This document shows, in pieces, positions 51,452 through 60,207 of a stretch of DNA of 64,000 bases. Under the pieces are notes generated by a model that worked only from the letters and a program-made list of their open reading frames with translations, did no database searches and was not told the DNA's origin. Within the stretch, counting starts at the first letter, position 1. Every line of letters starts with the position of its first letter. The stretch is from DASQUK01 sp963756425 (lineage in GTDB: Bacteria; Actinomycetota; Acidimicrobiia; Acidimicrobiales; VFJN01): NCBI GenBank assembly GCA_963756425.1, contig CAVWNW010000007.1:341105-405104 (forward strand), in the 5' to 3' direction. Both the position numbers and the translations under genes were made by a program.

Positions 51452-51702
51452 GCCCGCCAAGCGTGGGATGTCCCCACGTCGGGCGAGCGTGGCCGCGGGC
51501 GACCGTCCGGATTGCCCGGCGGCCACTCGGGTAGCAGAGCCTCATGATCATCGGCAGTGGGTTCGGATCGTATCGTTCTGTGTGTTTCGGCAGATGCCGT
51601 TCACCCGGTCGTCGAAGGCGGTCTCGAAGAGCGGTCGCGCCGGCCGGCGCGGGCGGTCGAAGGCGCCGTTCTAGGCCGGGCGTGTCCCCATCGAGCCCGT
51701 GA

Positions 51703-52488
51703 CTACGGCTGACCGCCAGGGGCCGTGAGGGCGGCGAGATCCCGCTCGGCGAACTGCCGGTGCCACCACTCCTCGTTGATGATCGTGGCCAGGACCTCCC
51801 GCACGGGAAAGGTCTCCGGCGGCGGCCAGCCCGGCCCTGCCACGGGCTCGGTCGAGCCGTCCAGCTGGTCGTCAGTGAGGTCGTCAAGAACCCGACGCAC
51901 CGTCCCCATCCGGTCGGTTCGCAGGGCCAGCACCTCTTCCAGAGAGGGCCGGGCGTCGCGGTCGCGCGGAATCCCGGCGATGTCCGGCATCTGATCCCAC
52001 GGCAGGTCGAGGGGGTCCCACGGCGACGGGTCGCCGAGCATCGCCCGGCGGACCCAGGCGTCGGTCGCGAACACGAGGTGGCGCAGGGTCTCGATGAACG
52101 ACCACTCCCCGTCGACCCGCTCGTGCAGCAGTGCCGGGTCGAGCCGTTCGGCTCGGCCGACCGTCTCTCCCCAGAGCCGCTCGATCACGTCCCATGCGTC
52201 GCGGAAGCCGGCGGCGTCGGTCGGTCGCAGCTTCGCCCGCTCGGGGTGGCGCCGGTCGAGCTCCGCTTCGACCAGCGGGCCGACCTCGACGCCGTTGACG
52301 CGTATGCCCTCCAGGTCGCCGCCGATGTCGACGTCTCGGAGGTAGGCGCCCCGGATCTTCACGCCGCTCAGGTCGACGTCGTAGAAGTTGGCGCCGCTGA
52401 GGTCGACGTGATCGAAGGTCGCGCCCGCGAGGTCGACCCGGCGAAAACGAGCGCCGACGAGATCGCGCTCGGAGAACTCATCCACCAT
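51703..52488 (-). CDS. DinB-like protein with N-terminal pentapeptide repeats
   Basis: A 261-residue fusion. Residues 5-65 are pentapeptide-type repeats (ARFRRVDLAGATFDHVDLSG, ANFYDVDLSGVKIRG), which fold as a right-handed beta helix. From residue 85 follows a four-helix DinB-like domain (WDVIERLWGETVGRAERLD, GEWSFIETLRHLVFATDAWVRR, NEEWWHRQFAERDLAAL), with histidines at the positions where DinB/YfiT proteins bind a metal. These act in thiol-dependent transfer or unknown chemistry. ATG 52488 is used. It borders the decayed mobile region to its right. Confidence 0.8.
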   Translation of the reverse strand: MVDEFSERDLVGARFRRVDLAGATFDHVDLSGANFYDVDLSGVKIRGAYLRDVDIGGDLEGIRVNGVEVGPLVEAELDRRHPERAKLRPTDAAGFRDAWDVIERLWGETVGRAERLDPALLHERVDGEWSFIETLRHLVFATDAWVRRAMLGDPSPWDPLDLPWDQMPDIAGIPRDRDARPSLEEVLALRTDRMGTVRRVLDDLTDDQLDGSTEPVAGPGWPPPETFPVREVLATIINEEWWHRQFAERDLAALTAPGGQP

Positions 52489-52663
52489 TCGGAGAACCGT
52501 AGACCTGCCGTCGGCGGGCTCTCAGCGCTCGGTGGAGAAACGTTCCCTGGGGCTTTGTGGCCTGCCTCGTTGCGGGGCTCACCCACTCTGACCAGCCGAT
52601 TCCCGTCTCACACCGTCACCGGCCGTCACACCGAATCTCGGGGAGTTGAGGACTGGCTGAGGA

Positions 52664-52900
52664 CTACTGCCGACCCCCCTCCTGGGCCCACGCTTCGGAC
52701 CGGCCAGTAGCCCGCGCCCACGCTTCGACGTCGGCACGCAGCCAGAGCTGGCACCGGCCTCCGCGGGACGCCCAGACCGGGGGCGGGAAGTCGTCGTATC
52801 GACGCCGGTAAACGCCCACGACGTTCGCGTTACCCACGCCGATGAGGTTGGCGACGTCGGTGGCGTCCATGAGGTCGTCGAGGTCGACTTTGCGGCCCAT
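52664..52900 (-). CDS. AlpA/excisionase-like HTH protein
   Basis: A 78-residue protein: MGRKVDLDDLMDATDVANLI is followed by GVGNANVVGVYRRRYDDFPPPV and WLRADVEAWAR, the pattern of AlpA/MerR-type HTH proteins in which a helix pair reads DNA and the DVEAWAR helix follows. Such small proteins act as excisionases or regulators of integrated elements. ATG 52900 begins the domain; the longer frame adds 36 residues without support. Its presence with an integrase remnant at 56918-57627 suggests the ends of one element. Confidence 0.65.
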   Translation of the reverse strand: MGRKVDLDDLMDATDVANLIGVGNANVVGVYRRRYDDFPPPVWASRGGRCQLWLRADVEAWARATGRSEAWAQEGGRQ

Positions 52901-53040
52901 GCCGGCACAGACTAGTTGCGCTATCCCATCAACCCTGCGACAGTGATGGAGTAACCCAACACGTAGTGCCCCCGGCGGTGCGTGAACACCCCGGGGGCTG
53001 GCCGACACGAAAGGACCGCCCCGTCGATCTGACCAACCTG

Positions 53041-53066
53041 CCGCCCCCGGCCGAAGCCGGGGGCGG
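53041..53066 (-). terminator. UUCG tetraloop terminator after the secreted-protein gene
   Basis: On the minus strand CCGCCCCCGGC and GCCGGGGGCGG pair as an 11-base GC stem closed by TTCG, one of the most stable tetraloops. It lies 33 bases after the stop of the gene at 53099-53599. Confidence 0.7.
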
Positions 53067-53098
53067 TTCTGCGTGTCGCGTGCCCGCCGTGGTGTGCG

Positions 53099-53599
53099 TC
53101 AGCCCGTGAAGCTCGGTTCTGCTGGCACGGGAGCCGCCGGCGGGGCCTGTGGGGTCGGCGGGGTCGGCGGCTCAGTTGTCGGTGGAGTCGGCGGTGCTAT
53201 CACTTCGAACGTTGCCGGCTCGTAGTCGACGAGCACCTGGTCCGTCACAGCATCGAAGCAGGTGGCCGTCACGTCCCAGATTCCGGCTGGGTTGGGTACG
53301 GCCCCGCCGGCGTGGATCCCGAAGCCCCAGTTGCCATCCGCGTCCGGTTCCACGAAGGCCGGGTCCGGGTTAGCGATCAAGTCCTCGCCGAAGAAGACGA
53401 ACACGTCCATGACTCCCGGCCCGTTCTCACTGACGCATCCCTCGCCCGAGAACGTGAAAACCTGTCCTGGCCCTCCACTGGTGGGCTCAACAGTGATCGT
53501 CCCCGTGGGTGGCGGCTCGCCCGCAGCTGCGGGCGAGGCAACGATGGCCAGAACAACCGAACCCGCGGCGATCGCCGCGGCCGTGCGTACGCGTTTCAT
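53099..53599 (-). CDS. Secreted protein, 166 aa, unknown function
   Basis: A Sec signal peptide (MKRVRTAAAIAAGSVVLAIV, cleavage near ASPAAAGE) is followed by an Ig-like beta domain with two cysteines (FSGEGCVSENGPG, VTATCFDAVTD) that could form a disulphide, and a Pro/Thr-rich tail of about 35 residues (TPPTTEPPTPPTP). The layout resembles extracellular actinobacterial proteins with a surface-exposed linker, but no anchor is seen. ATG 53599 has GGGGAG upstream. I cannot name a family. It sits inside the mobile region. Confidence 0.7.
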   Translation of the reverse strand: MKRVRTAAAIAAGSVVLAIVASPAAAGEPPPTGTITVEPTSGGPGQVFTFSGEGCVSENGPGVMDVFVFFGEDLIANPDPAFVEPDADGNWGFGIHAGGAVPNPAGIWDVTATCFDAVTDQVLVDYEPATFEVIAPPTPPTTEPPTPPTPQAPPAAPVPAEPSFTG

Positions 53600-53764
53600 G
53601 GCTCCCCCTGCATAGGCGCCCTGGCCATCCGCCCGGATAGCCGGCGCTCCAACTACACCCTAGGGACGCCGCAGAGCCCCGACCGGTTGACCAAGACGCC
53701 GCCGACCTGCCACGGCGCCGGGTAAGCGGTGGCACCCCCTTGCCACACCACCTACCACAAACGT

Positions 53765-54058
53765 ATGTTCGTCTACGTGGGTGGTGACTGGCGAGACGGC
53801 TTCGAGTACGCCTGGCAGACACCCGACCCCGAACGCGACGAGGGCCCCGGCCTCACGTGGCGGCAACTCACCCCCCGCCACTGGTCCGGCACCTGGGGGA
53901 CGAAGATCCGGGGCACCGTCAACGGCGACGGCGACGGCTGGGTCGCGTACCTCCGCCTCGAGGACCCGCCCGGACTCTCACCCATCACCACCGTCGGCCG
54001 ATTCGACTCGGTGGAGGCGGCGCAGGTCGCGACCGACGAAGTATGGGCAGCCCGGTAG
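53765..54058 (+). CDS. Hypothetical protein, 97 aa
   Basis: An unrecognised small protein starting at ATG 53765 (MFVYVGGDWRDGFEYAWQTP). It is rich in tryptophan and aspartate (LTWRQLTPRHWSGTWGTKI, GDGDGWVAYLRLED) and ends in SVEAAQVATDEVWAAR. No signal peptide or membrane segment is present. It is the only plus-strand gene between 52489 and 56837 and stands alone. Codon use and the full-length frame with a clean stop support coding, but its role is unknown. A longer frame from 53729 is less likely. Confidence 0.55.
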   Translation: MFVYVGGDWRDGFEYAWQTPDPERDEGPGLTWRQLTPRHWSGTWGTKIRGTVNGDGDGWVAYLRLEDPPGLSPITTVGRFDSVEAAQVATDEVWAAR

Positions 54059-54232
54059 CCCACCTCGGCCAACGGGTCGAACGGAGCGCACTTCCCCACA
54101 GCTCCCGTGCCGCTCGCTGCACGAGCCCGCTTTCGGGGTTGTAGGTGCCGACCGTTCCGGTACCCCCAGCAGCGGCCACGTCGGTGCAGGCCCGGATGAT
54201 GGGGGTTGCTTCGGGCCCGCTTGGCGGCGGGG

Positions 54233-55731
54233 CTAGGGGAGGGCCGCGAGTCCGGTCAGCAGGAACAGCTCGTCGTCCGAGAGCGGCGCCACTGGCGAGG
54301 TGGCACCATCGACGGCGGCGGCCGTCGGCACGGAGTACAGGTCCGATTGCCACAGCGGCTCGCGGTTGCGTCCGGGGAACGACGAGGCGTAGCGGGCCTC
54401 ACTGTCGGCGATCTGTCGGGCGACGTCGAAGAGCTCGTAATAGTTGGCGCGGAGCCGATCGACCCACCGGCGATACCAGACGATCCCCTGGGTGGTGACG
54501 TCGCTGGGATCGCCGTCCTCGAGCAGCTGGTCGGTCTTTTCGAGTATGCGGAGGGTGATGAGCTCTTGGCACCACAGACAGAACCGGTCGTTATCGCGCA
54601 GGTTTTCGGGTTTGTAGGTGCCGTCGGGTTGGGTCGTGGGGTCCTGGGCCGCGACCTGGGTGAACCGGAAATTGTCGTGGGTTCCGTTCATCAGACAGCG
54701 GTAGTCCGAGTGCCAGGCGCCGTGGTGCACGCCGCCGCCGATCCAGAGCCAACCAACCAGCGGTGACGGGTTCGGCCCGCCGGCCGTCCTGCTCCGCCAG
54801 CCGCCGGGCGACAGGTGGATCCACGGGGTCTCGTCCACAGTGGGTGCCTCGTACACGTCGGGCGTCTCCAGCTTTGGCCTCGAGTACGTGAGGTTCGAGA
54901 GCGTGAAGACGCTGGCCGTGGCCGGGTTGACCCGCTCGCTCTCAGAATCGCGGCCCTTGATGTACTCATCCGAGAGGAACCCAAAGGAGTGACTGAACTC
55001 GTGAACCTCGGTGGCGCCAAATGCGACCCGCACGCGATGGCTTGCGTTCGGGGCCGGTCGTGGCACCTCGCGTGCGAGACCGCTGGGATGCCGGTTGAGA
55101 CCGGTGAGATTCTCGGGGGTGACGTCGACACGGTCAGAGGTCCGCACGAGCATCGAGACGATGAGATTGCGGTACCGGTCGCGGAGGGTGTCGTCGTGGA
55201 TGGCCTGGTTCGAGCCGCCAACGTCGAGATCGAGGGGATAACGGCGTTCCGTGGCGATGCTAAACGTGTCGACACCCGCCCAGAACGCCTCTCGGAACGC
55301 CCGGCCGTCGGCGTCGTCGGCGCTCCACCAGTCGTAGCGGTCTTTCCCACCGTCGGCGTTCAAACGGTCCGTGGCGAGCGACCCTCCGTCGCTGCTCGTA
55401 AGGCACCGGTAGAACGAACCCCGAGTGCTCGACGCGGGCTCGACGGACGGCGTGTACAGCGCACGGATCCGTAGACAGCCGGCGAAGGTGTCGTACACCT
55501 TGACGCGAGGTGTTCGTCCAGCCATTCGGTGAGCGCCTCGATGAACTGCGACTCCGCGGTGAACCCGTCGCCGAGGATGATGACGTCGATCATCCGGTCC
55601 TCGTCGACCTGCACCGTCTCGCCCGGCCGGCGGATGTCGGGGATGCGGCGCTCGGCCCAGTTGGGTCCGCCCAGTGTGTAGCGGATCCTGCCGCCGGCCA
55701 GCGGGGTGGCGACGATCGACTGGTCGGTCAC
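54233..55731 (-). pseudogene. M64 (IgA peptidase) family metallopeptidase, frameshifted
   Basis: Repaired, a protein of about 499 residues. The N-terminal part (55731 to about 55510) gives DVIILGDGFTAESQFIEAL, the start of M64 domains. A one-base loss near 55509 moves the frame, after which VKVYDTFAGCLRIRALYTP continues to the end. The zinc motif HEFSHSFGFLSDEY is near residue 243 and fits the family pattern HEFGHSFANLADEY. These peptidases are usually exported; no signal peptide is found at GTG 55731. It lies 10 bases after the coiled-coil gene, and the two may be coexpressed. Confidence 0.75.
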
Positions 55732-55741
55732 GGTCGCCGCC

Positions 55742-56269
55742 TCACGCCGAGATGCGCATCGGGCTGCGCAACAGTCTGACGCCGTCGACAGCGAACGAGT
55801 CGTTCGGGTCCGACCTGTGGAACTCGGTGATCGCACCGCCGTGGCTGACCGCCACGTGGTCGCCCCCACGCATGGCCTCCATCAGCAGAGCTAACTCGGC
55901 GAGGTAGAAGGGCCGGTCCGAGGCTTCGAGGTCCAGGGTGAACCACGCTCGGACCGGGCCGATCTTGATCCAGTCCCCGGCGTCCTTCGACTGGGTCAGC
56001 CCGAACCACACCCGTGCCCTGCTCGTCGTCTCGACCTCGACCGTCCCGACGAAACCCGAGGTGTCGAGGTTTTCCTGGTCAGCGGCCGTGGCCTCGGCAA
56101 GACAGTCGCGCAGCTTGCCCTCCTCTCGCGTAATGTCATCCTTGATGCGATTGAGGTTGGCCTCGAACAAATCCTTCTTGTGGGGCGGCGCCATCTCGAG
56201 GTTCTCCTCGAGCTCCTTCTTGTCATCTTTGAGCTCGGAGAGCCGTAGCTCGATGTCCTCACATGCCAT
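55742..56269 (-). CDS. Coiled-coil protein next to the M64 peptidase gene
   Basis: A 175-residue protein I cannot assign. Residues 1-65 form a strong heptad coiled coil (IELRLSELKDDKKELEENLE, FEANLNRIKDDITREEGKLRD); residues 70-175 look beta-rich (FVGTVEVETTSRARVWFGLT, DWIKIGPVRAWFTLDLEASD). A DHVAVSHGGAITEFHR stretch follows. It is soluble and lies 10 bases before the start of the broken M64 gene, so it probably shares that transcript and may assist or target the peptidase. ATG 56269 is used. Confidence 0.6.
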   Translation of the reverse strand: MACEDIELRLSELKDDKKELEENLEMAPPHKKDLFEANLNRIKDDITREEGKLRDCLAEATAADQENLDTSGFVGTVEVETTSRARVWFGLTQSKDAGDWIKIGPVRAWFTLDLEASDRPFYLAELALLMEAMRGGDHVAVSHGGAITEFHRSDPNDSFAVDGVRLLRSPMRISA

Positions 56270-56837
56270 GGTGCCCTGCTCCTCTATTGGTCCGTTGGTC
56301 GAACACCATCATGACGTTGAACGACGCGGCGTTAACCAGCCGCTAACCGGGTGACGTCGCTTCTGTTGTCGCTATTCGGGCGAGACGCGGTCGAGCGGGA
56401 GCGGCGGGGTCAGGCATCGACACCGACCTCGCCACGACGTTGCGGGACGTGGACGAACAATCGACCACCCCAGACACCGAACCTCTCGCCACGTGCGACA
56501 GCAGCGAGCAGACATTCGGCTCTGAATGAGCGAAGACGACCGCGACTGATGTATCGACCGTCTCCGGGCCGGTGATTGGGTGCCGCTCTCGGTGCTTGTC
56601 GAGAGCTGAGGGTCGTCTGGGTGGCGGGCCTCAACGTTGTAGAAGCTGGTTTGATCCGCGGCCACCTGCGCCGCCACCCACGAAACGGCCGTCGTGTCGG
56701 GTTCGTTCCTCCTGATCCCCGACCTGACGGCAGGGTTCGCTGGGTCGGTTGGTGACCGGTGGAGGTCGGCGTCGGGCGTGACGGTTGGGTGAGGTTGTGC
56801 AGCGATATTGCCGACGCCGTTGAGCGTCCGCGGTGGC
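56270..56837. other. Gene-poor stretch upstream of the integrase remnant
   Basis: No frame here looks coding: the longer open frames are Arg/Pro-rich and shared with antisense of the integrase. Base composition is visibly lower in GC than the chromosome around it, and GTTGAACGACG / GTTAACCAGCCGCTAACC motifs near 56312-56347 resemble decayed element DNA. Confidence 0.5.
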
Positions 56838-56918
56838 ATGAAAGGCGCGGCCGGCCGGGCGGGTGGCGAACTGACCGAAAAAGCGAAGCTATTGCTCGCC
56901 AAGGAGGGGTTGCTCTGA
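56838..56918 (+). CDS. C-terminal remnant of a gene coupled to the integrase
   Basis: ATG 56838 opens a 26-codon frame (MKGAAGRAGGELTEKAKLLL) that ends with TGA overlapping the integrase ATG (TGATG). Translational coupling of this kind is usual for the xis-int pair of integrative elements, so this may be the tail of an excisionase or HTH gene whose front is gone. Confidence 0.35.
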   Translation: MKGAAGRAGGELTEKAKLLLAKEGLL

Positions 56919-57627
56919 TGGCGAGTATCGGCCGACGCCCAAACGGTAAATGGCGAGCCCGGTGGCGCGAATTTCCCGCTGGGCCGCAACGGACCAAGCT
57001 GTTCGGCCGCAAGATCGACGCCGAACGGCACCTGGTCGACGTCCAGCACCGGTTGCTCAGTGGCACATATGTGGCCCCAGAGCACGCCAGGACGACATTG
57101 GGCGCCTACGCCGACCAGTACCTCGGTCGGCAGCCATGGCGACCATCTACAGCCATCGTTGCCGGTAAGGCGTTCGTCCACATACGGCGCACGTTCGCGG
57201 ATCGGCCGTTGAGCTCGATCCGCCACCGAAGACCAAGAGCAGTATCCGCACCATCCCGGCGTCGGCGTTCGTGCTCGACGAGGTCGGCGCCCACGTTGGT
57301 CGCCGGCACGAAGGCTTCGTGCTGCACCGCGGTGGGGAGCCGGTGGACTGGCAAGCGTTCGGTCACCAGTGGCGCCGGACCTGCAAGCGTGCCGGCGTCG
57401 AAGGAGTCCGCTACCACGATCTGCGCCACGCCTACGCGTCGATGCTGATCTCGGCGGGGTGCTCGGTGAAGGCGGTCAGCTCGGCGCTCGGCCACGCCAA
57501 CGCGGCGACGACCCTGAACCTCTACTCGCATCTCTGGCCGGGCGATGAGGACCGGATACGGGACGCTGTCGATCTGGCGTTGGCTCCGCGGGCTGAGGAC
57601 TCACCGAGGACCGAGGGGGAGCGGTAA
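56918..57627 (+). pseudogene. Tyrosine recombinase/integrase with internal deletion
   Basis: The N-terminal part (MASIGRRPNGKWRARWREFP, RKIDAERHLVDVQHRLLSGT) matches the arm/core-binding region of actinobacterial phage-type integrases. Near 57217-57223 the frame switches and the chain resumes with PPKTKSSIRTIPASAFVLDE, so about 100-150 residues including the first catalytic arginine are missing. The C-terminal part keeps YHDLRHAYASMLISAGCS (second Arg box), SALGHANAATT and the nucleophile tyrosine in LNLYSHLWPGD. It cannot be active. It ends 40 bases from the convergent ddl gene. Confidence 0.78.
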
Positions 57628-57667
57628 ACCGCTTCCGCCCTGGTCAGACCGCACTTGAGGGTGGTTG

Positions 57668-58786
57668 TCAGCGCTTGGTGGAGAAGCGGCTGCGGTGCTC
57701 GTGCCTCTCGATCGCGAGGCGCACGAGTTCGTCGATGAGGTCGGGGTACGAGAGGCCGGACGCCTCCCAGAGCTTCGGGTACATCGACACGGGAGTGAAC
57801 CCGGGGATGGTGTTGACCTCGTTGATGAGGAAGCCGCGGCCAGGGCGGCCGGGGGAGCGGGAGGCATGCCCGTCCTCCTCGTAGAAGAAGTCGACGCGTG
57901 CCATGCCCTCGCAGCGGAGCGCCCGGTAGGCGTCGATGGCGAGGGCGCGGACCTCTGCGACCCTGGTGTCGTCGAGGGGCGCGGGCACCAGCAGCTGGCA
58001 CGCGCCGTCGACGTACTTGTCCTCGTAGTCGTAGAACTCGTGGCTGGAGACGATCTCGCCGGGCACGGAGGCGCGTGGCTCGGCGTTGCCGAGCACGGCG
58101 ACCTCGATCTCGCGGGCGGTGACGCCCTCCTCGATGACGATCCACTCGTCGTACGTCGCCGCCAGCGCGACGGCATCGTCGAGCTCGGACGGGTCGTGCA
58201 CCTTGGTCACGCCCACCGACGACCCCAGGTTCGCCGGCTTGACAAAGACCGGGTAGCCCAACCGTGCGCCTTCCAGCGCGTCGGCGGCGGCGTCGAGCTG
58301 GTTGTCACGCAGGGCCACCCACGCCACGTGCGGCAGCCGATGGGCCGCGAGGACCTCCTTGGCCTTGACCTTGTCCATCGCCAGCGCGGACGCCAGCACG
58401 CCGGAGCCGACGTACGGCACGCCCGCGAGCTCGAGCAGTCCCTGGACGGTGCCGTCTTCGCCCTGAGGTCCGTGCAGCAGGGGCAGGACGACGACCGGCA
58501 GGTCGTCCGGGGAGGGCGTGACCGTACGCAGTGGCTCGACCGCCGTGCCCGTCGCCTCCAGGCGGTCGAGCGGGGCGTGCAGCGCGGCCGCACCGCGTGC
58601 CAGCGCCGCCTGGGCGTCGTCGGCCTGGACCCAGGTGCCCTCACGCGTGATGCCCACGGGCACGACGTCGTAGCGATCGGGATCGACCGCACGCAGCACG
58701 TGGGCGGCGGTGGTGCACGAGACCTCGTGCTCGGCCGACTGCCCGCCGAACAGGACGACGAGCCGGATGCGGTCGGGGCGAGTCAT
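57668..58786 (-). CDS. ddl: D-alanine-D-alanine ligase
   Basis: A 372-residue ATP-grasp enzyme. The N-terminal LVVLFGGQSAEHEVSCTTA and PLLHGPQGEDGTVQGLLELA bind D-alanine, FVKPANLGSSVGVTKV is the ATP-grasp lysine loop, and MARVDFFYEEDG and LINEVNTIPGFTPVSMYP carry the metal ligands. It joins two D-alanines for peptidoglycan. ATG 58786 is 8 bases downstream of a TACTCT -10 box, again leaderless; the longer frame runs antisense to murF. murF, the enzyme using its product, is divergent, so both are likely coregulated. Confidence 0.94.
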   Translation of the reverse strand: MTRPDRIRLVVLFGGQSAEHEVSCTTAAHVLRAVDPDRYDVVPVGITREGTWVQADDAQAALARGAAALHAPLDRLEATGTAVEPLRTVTPSPDDLPVVVLPLLHGPQGEDGTVQGLLELAGVPYVGSGVLASALAMDKVKAKEVLAAHRLPHVAWVALRDNQLDAAADALEGARLGYPVFVKPANLGSSVGVTKVHDPSELDDAVALAATYDEWIVIEEGVTAREIEVAVLGNAEPRASVPGEIVSSHEFYDYEDKYVDGACQLLVPAPLDDTRVAEVRALAIDAYRALRCEGMARVDFFYEEDGHASRSPGRPGRGFLINEVNTIPGFTPVSMYPKLWEASGLSYPDLIDELVRLAIERHEHRSRFSTKR

Positions 58787-58794
58787 GGCCAGCG

Positions 58795-58800
58795 AGAGTA
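58795..58800 (-). promoter_or_regulatory. -10 box, leaderless type, for ddl
   Basis: TACTCT on the minus strand, eight bases before ATG 58786. Confidence 0.5.
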
Positions 58801-58868
58801 ACGGGGTTCGGCGGCGCAGCCGCGCACGCGGACGGGGCGGGGGCGTGGGCCTGCGATGATGCTGCGCG

Positions 58869-60182
58869 GTGGAGCTTCTCACGAGCGAGATCGCCAAGGC
58901 GACGGGCGGGGCGCTGTCCGGTGCCGACGTGGAGGTCGCCGGCGCGACCATCGATTCGCGCCAGGTGGTGGCCGGCCAGCTGTTCGTGCCTGTGGTCGCC
59001 TCCCGGGACGGCCACGACTTCGTCGCCGCCGCCGTCGCCAAGGGGGCCGCGGCGTACCTCACGTCGCGCGGTCCCATCGAGGGCGCGGACGCCGCCGCCG
59101 TGGAGGTCGGCGACACGGTGGAGGCCCTGGCCGCGCTGGGTCGCCACGCCCGCACTCGCTTGCCGGAACGCGTGGTGGGCATCACGGGGTCCGTGGGAAA
59201 GACCAGCGTCAAGGACCTGCTGGCCGTGGCCCTGGCCGTGCGCTGGCGGACGTCGGCCAGTGCAGGCTCGTTCAACAACGAGCTCGGCGTGCCGCTGACG
59301 CTGGTGAACGCCGCCGACGACACCGAGGCGCTGGTCGTCGAGATGGGGGCGCGCGGCGTCGGCCACATCGCCGAGCTGTCCGCACTGGCGTCGCCCACCG
59401 TCGGGGTCGTGACCCGGGTGGCGGCCGTGCACACCGAGACGTTCGGGACGCTCGAGGAGGTGGCGGCGGCCAAGGGCGAGCTGGTCGAGGCCCTTCCGGC
59501 CGGCGGCTACGCCATCCTCAACGCCGGCGACGCGTTGGTGGCCGCCATGGCGTCTCGCACCTCGGCGGAGATCGTCACGTTCGGCGACGGCGGCGAGGTT
59601 CGTGCCGAGTCGCCGGCTCTGGACGACGAGCTCCGGCCGTCCTTCCGCCTGGTGTCGCCCTGGGGTAGCGCCCCGGTCCGCTTGGCGGTGCGGGGCGAGC
59701 ACATGATCGACAACGCCCTGGCGGCGGCCGCGGCTGCCCTAGTGTGCGGGGTCCCCATCGCAGGCATCGCGGAGGCGCTCGGGGCCGCGGCGCTGTCGCG
59801 CTGGCGCATGGACCTGGTCCGCCTAGCGTCCGGCGCGCTCGTCGTGAACGACGCGTACAACGCCAACCCGACGTCGATGGGGGCGGCGCTGCGCGCCCTG
59901 GCTCGGCTGCCCGCACGGCGCCGGGTTGCCGTGCTCGGGCTGATGGCCGAGCTGGGCGCGTCGAGCGACGAGGAGCACGCCGCCGTGGGCAGGTTGGCCC
60001 GCGATCTCGGCATCGACGTCATCGGGGTCGCGGCGCCGGCGTATGGCGGGACGACCGTGGCCGGCATCGACGACGTCCCGGTGGCGCTCGGGCCGCTCCG
60101 CAGCGGCGACGCCGTTCTTCTCAAGGGCAGCCGGGTTGCGGGCCTCGAGCGCCTCGTGGGGCTGTTGGAATCGCCGGTCTGA
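58869..60182 (+). CDS. murF: UDP-N-acetylmuramoyl-tripeptide-D-alanyl-D-alanine ligase
   Basis: A 437-residue Mur ligase. The N-terminal domain has IDSRQVVAGQLFVPV, the ATPase P-loop is GITGSVGKTSVKDLLAVAL near residue 105, followed by SFNNELGVPLTLVN and VVEMGARGVGHIAEL. The C-terminal VNDAYNANPTSMGAALRAL is a diagnostic MurF motif. It adds D-Ala-D-Ala to the UDP-MurNAc-tripeptide in the cytoplasm. GTG 58869 begins the domain. It is divergent from ddl and 25 bases upstream of the amidase gene, perhaps in one transcript. Confidence 0.94.
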   Translation: MELLTSEIAKATGGALSGADVEVAGATIDSRQVVAGQLFVPVVASRDGHDFVAAAVAKGAAAYLTSRGPIEGADAAAVEVGDTVEALAALGRHARTRLPERVVGITGSVGKTSVKDLLAVALAVRWRTSASAGSFNNELGVPLTLVNAADDTEALVVEMGARGVGHIAELSALASPTVGVVTRVAAVHTETFGTLEEVAAAKGELVEALPAGGYAILNAGDALVAAMASRTSAEIVTFGDGGEVRAESPALDDELRPSFRLVSPWGSAPVRLAVRGEHMIDNALAAAAAALVCGVPIAGIAEALGAAALSRWRMDLVRLASGALVVNDAYNANPTSMGAALRALARLPARRRVAVLGLMAELGASSDEEHAAVGRLARDLGIDVIGVAAPAYGGTTVAGIDDVPVALGPLRSGDAVLLKGSRVAGLERLVGLLESPV

Positions 60183-60192
60183 GCCGCCCCAC

Positions 60193-60198
60193 TAGCGT
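60193..60198 (+). promoter_or_regulatory. -10 box, leaderless type, for the amidase
   Basis: TAGCGT, nine bases, then ATG 60208. It could give the amidase its own transcript behind murF. Confidence 0.45.
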
Positions 60199-60207
60199 GC
60201 CGAGCCG

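Noticed and set aside
51594..51674. Small basic reading frame (26 codons, MPFTRSSKAVSKSGRAGRRG)
   Set aside because: It has an AT-rich upstream stretch and a basic composition as in small ribosomal proteins, but no ribosome-binding site or recognised family; too weak to annotate.
52655..57601. 11-base direct repeat GGCTGAGGACT at 52655-52665 and 57591-57601 as attachment sites
   Set aside because: The positions suit the ends of the decayed element, but 11 bases is short for an att core and one copy lies inside the integrase remnant; chance cannot be excluded.
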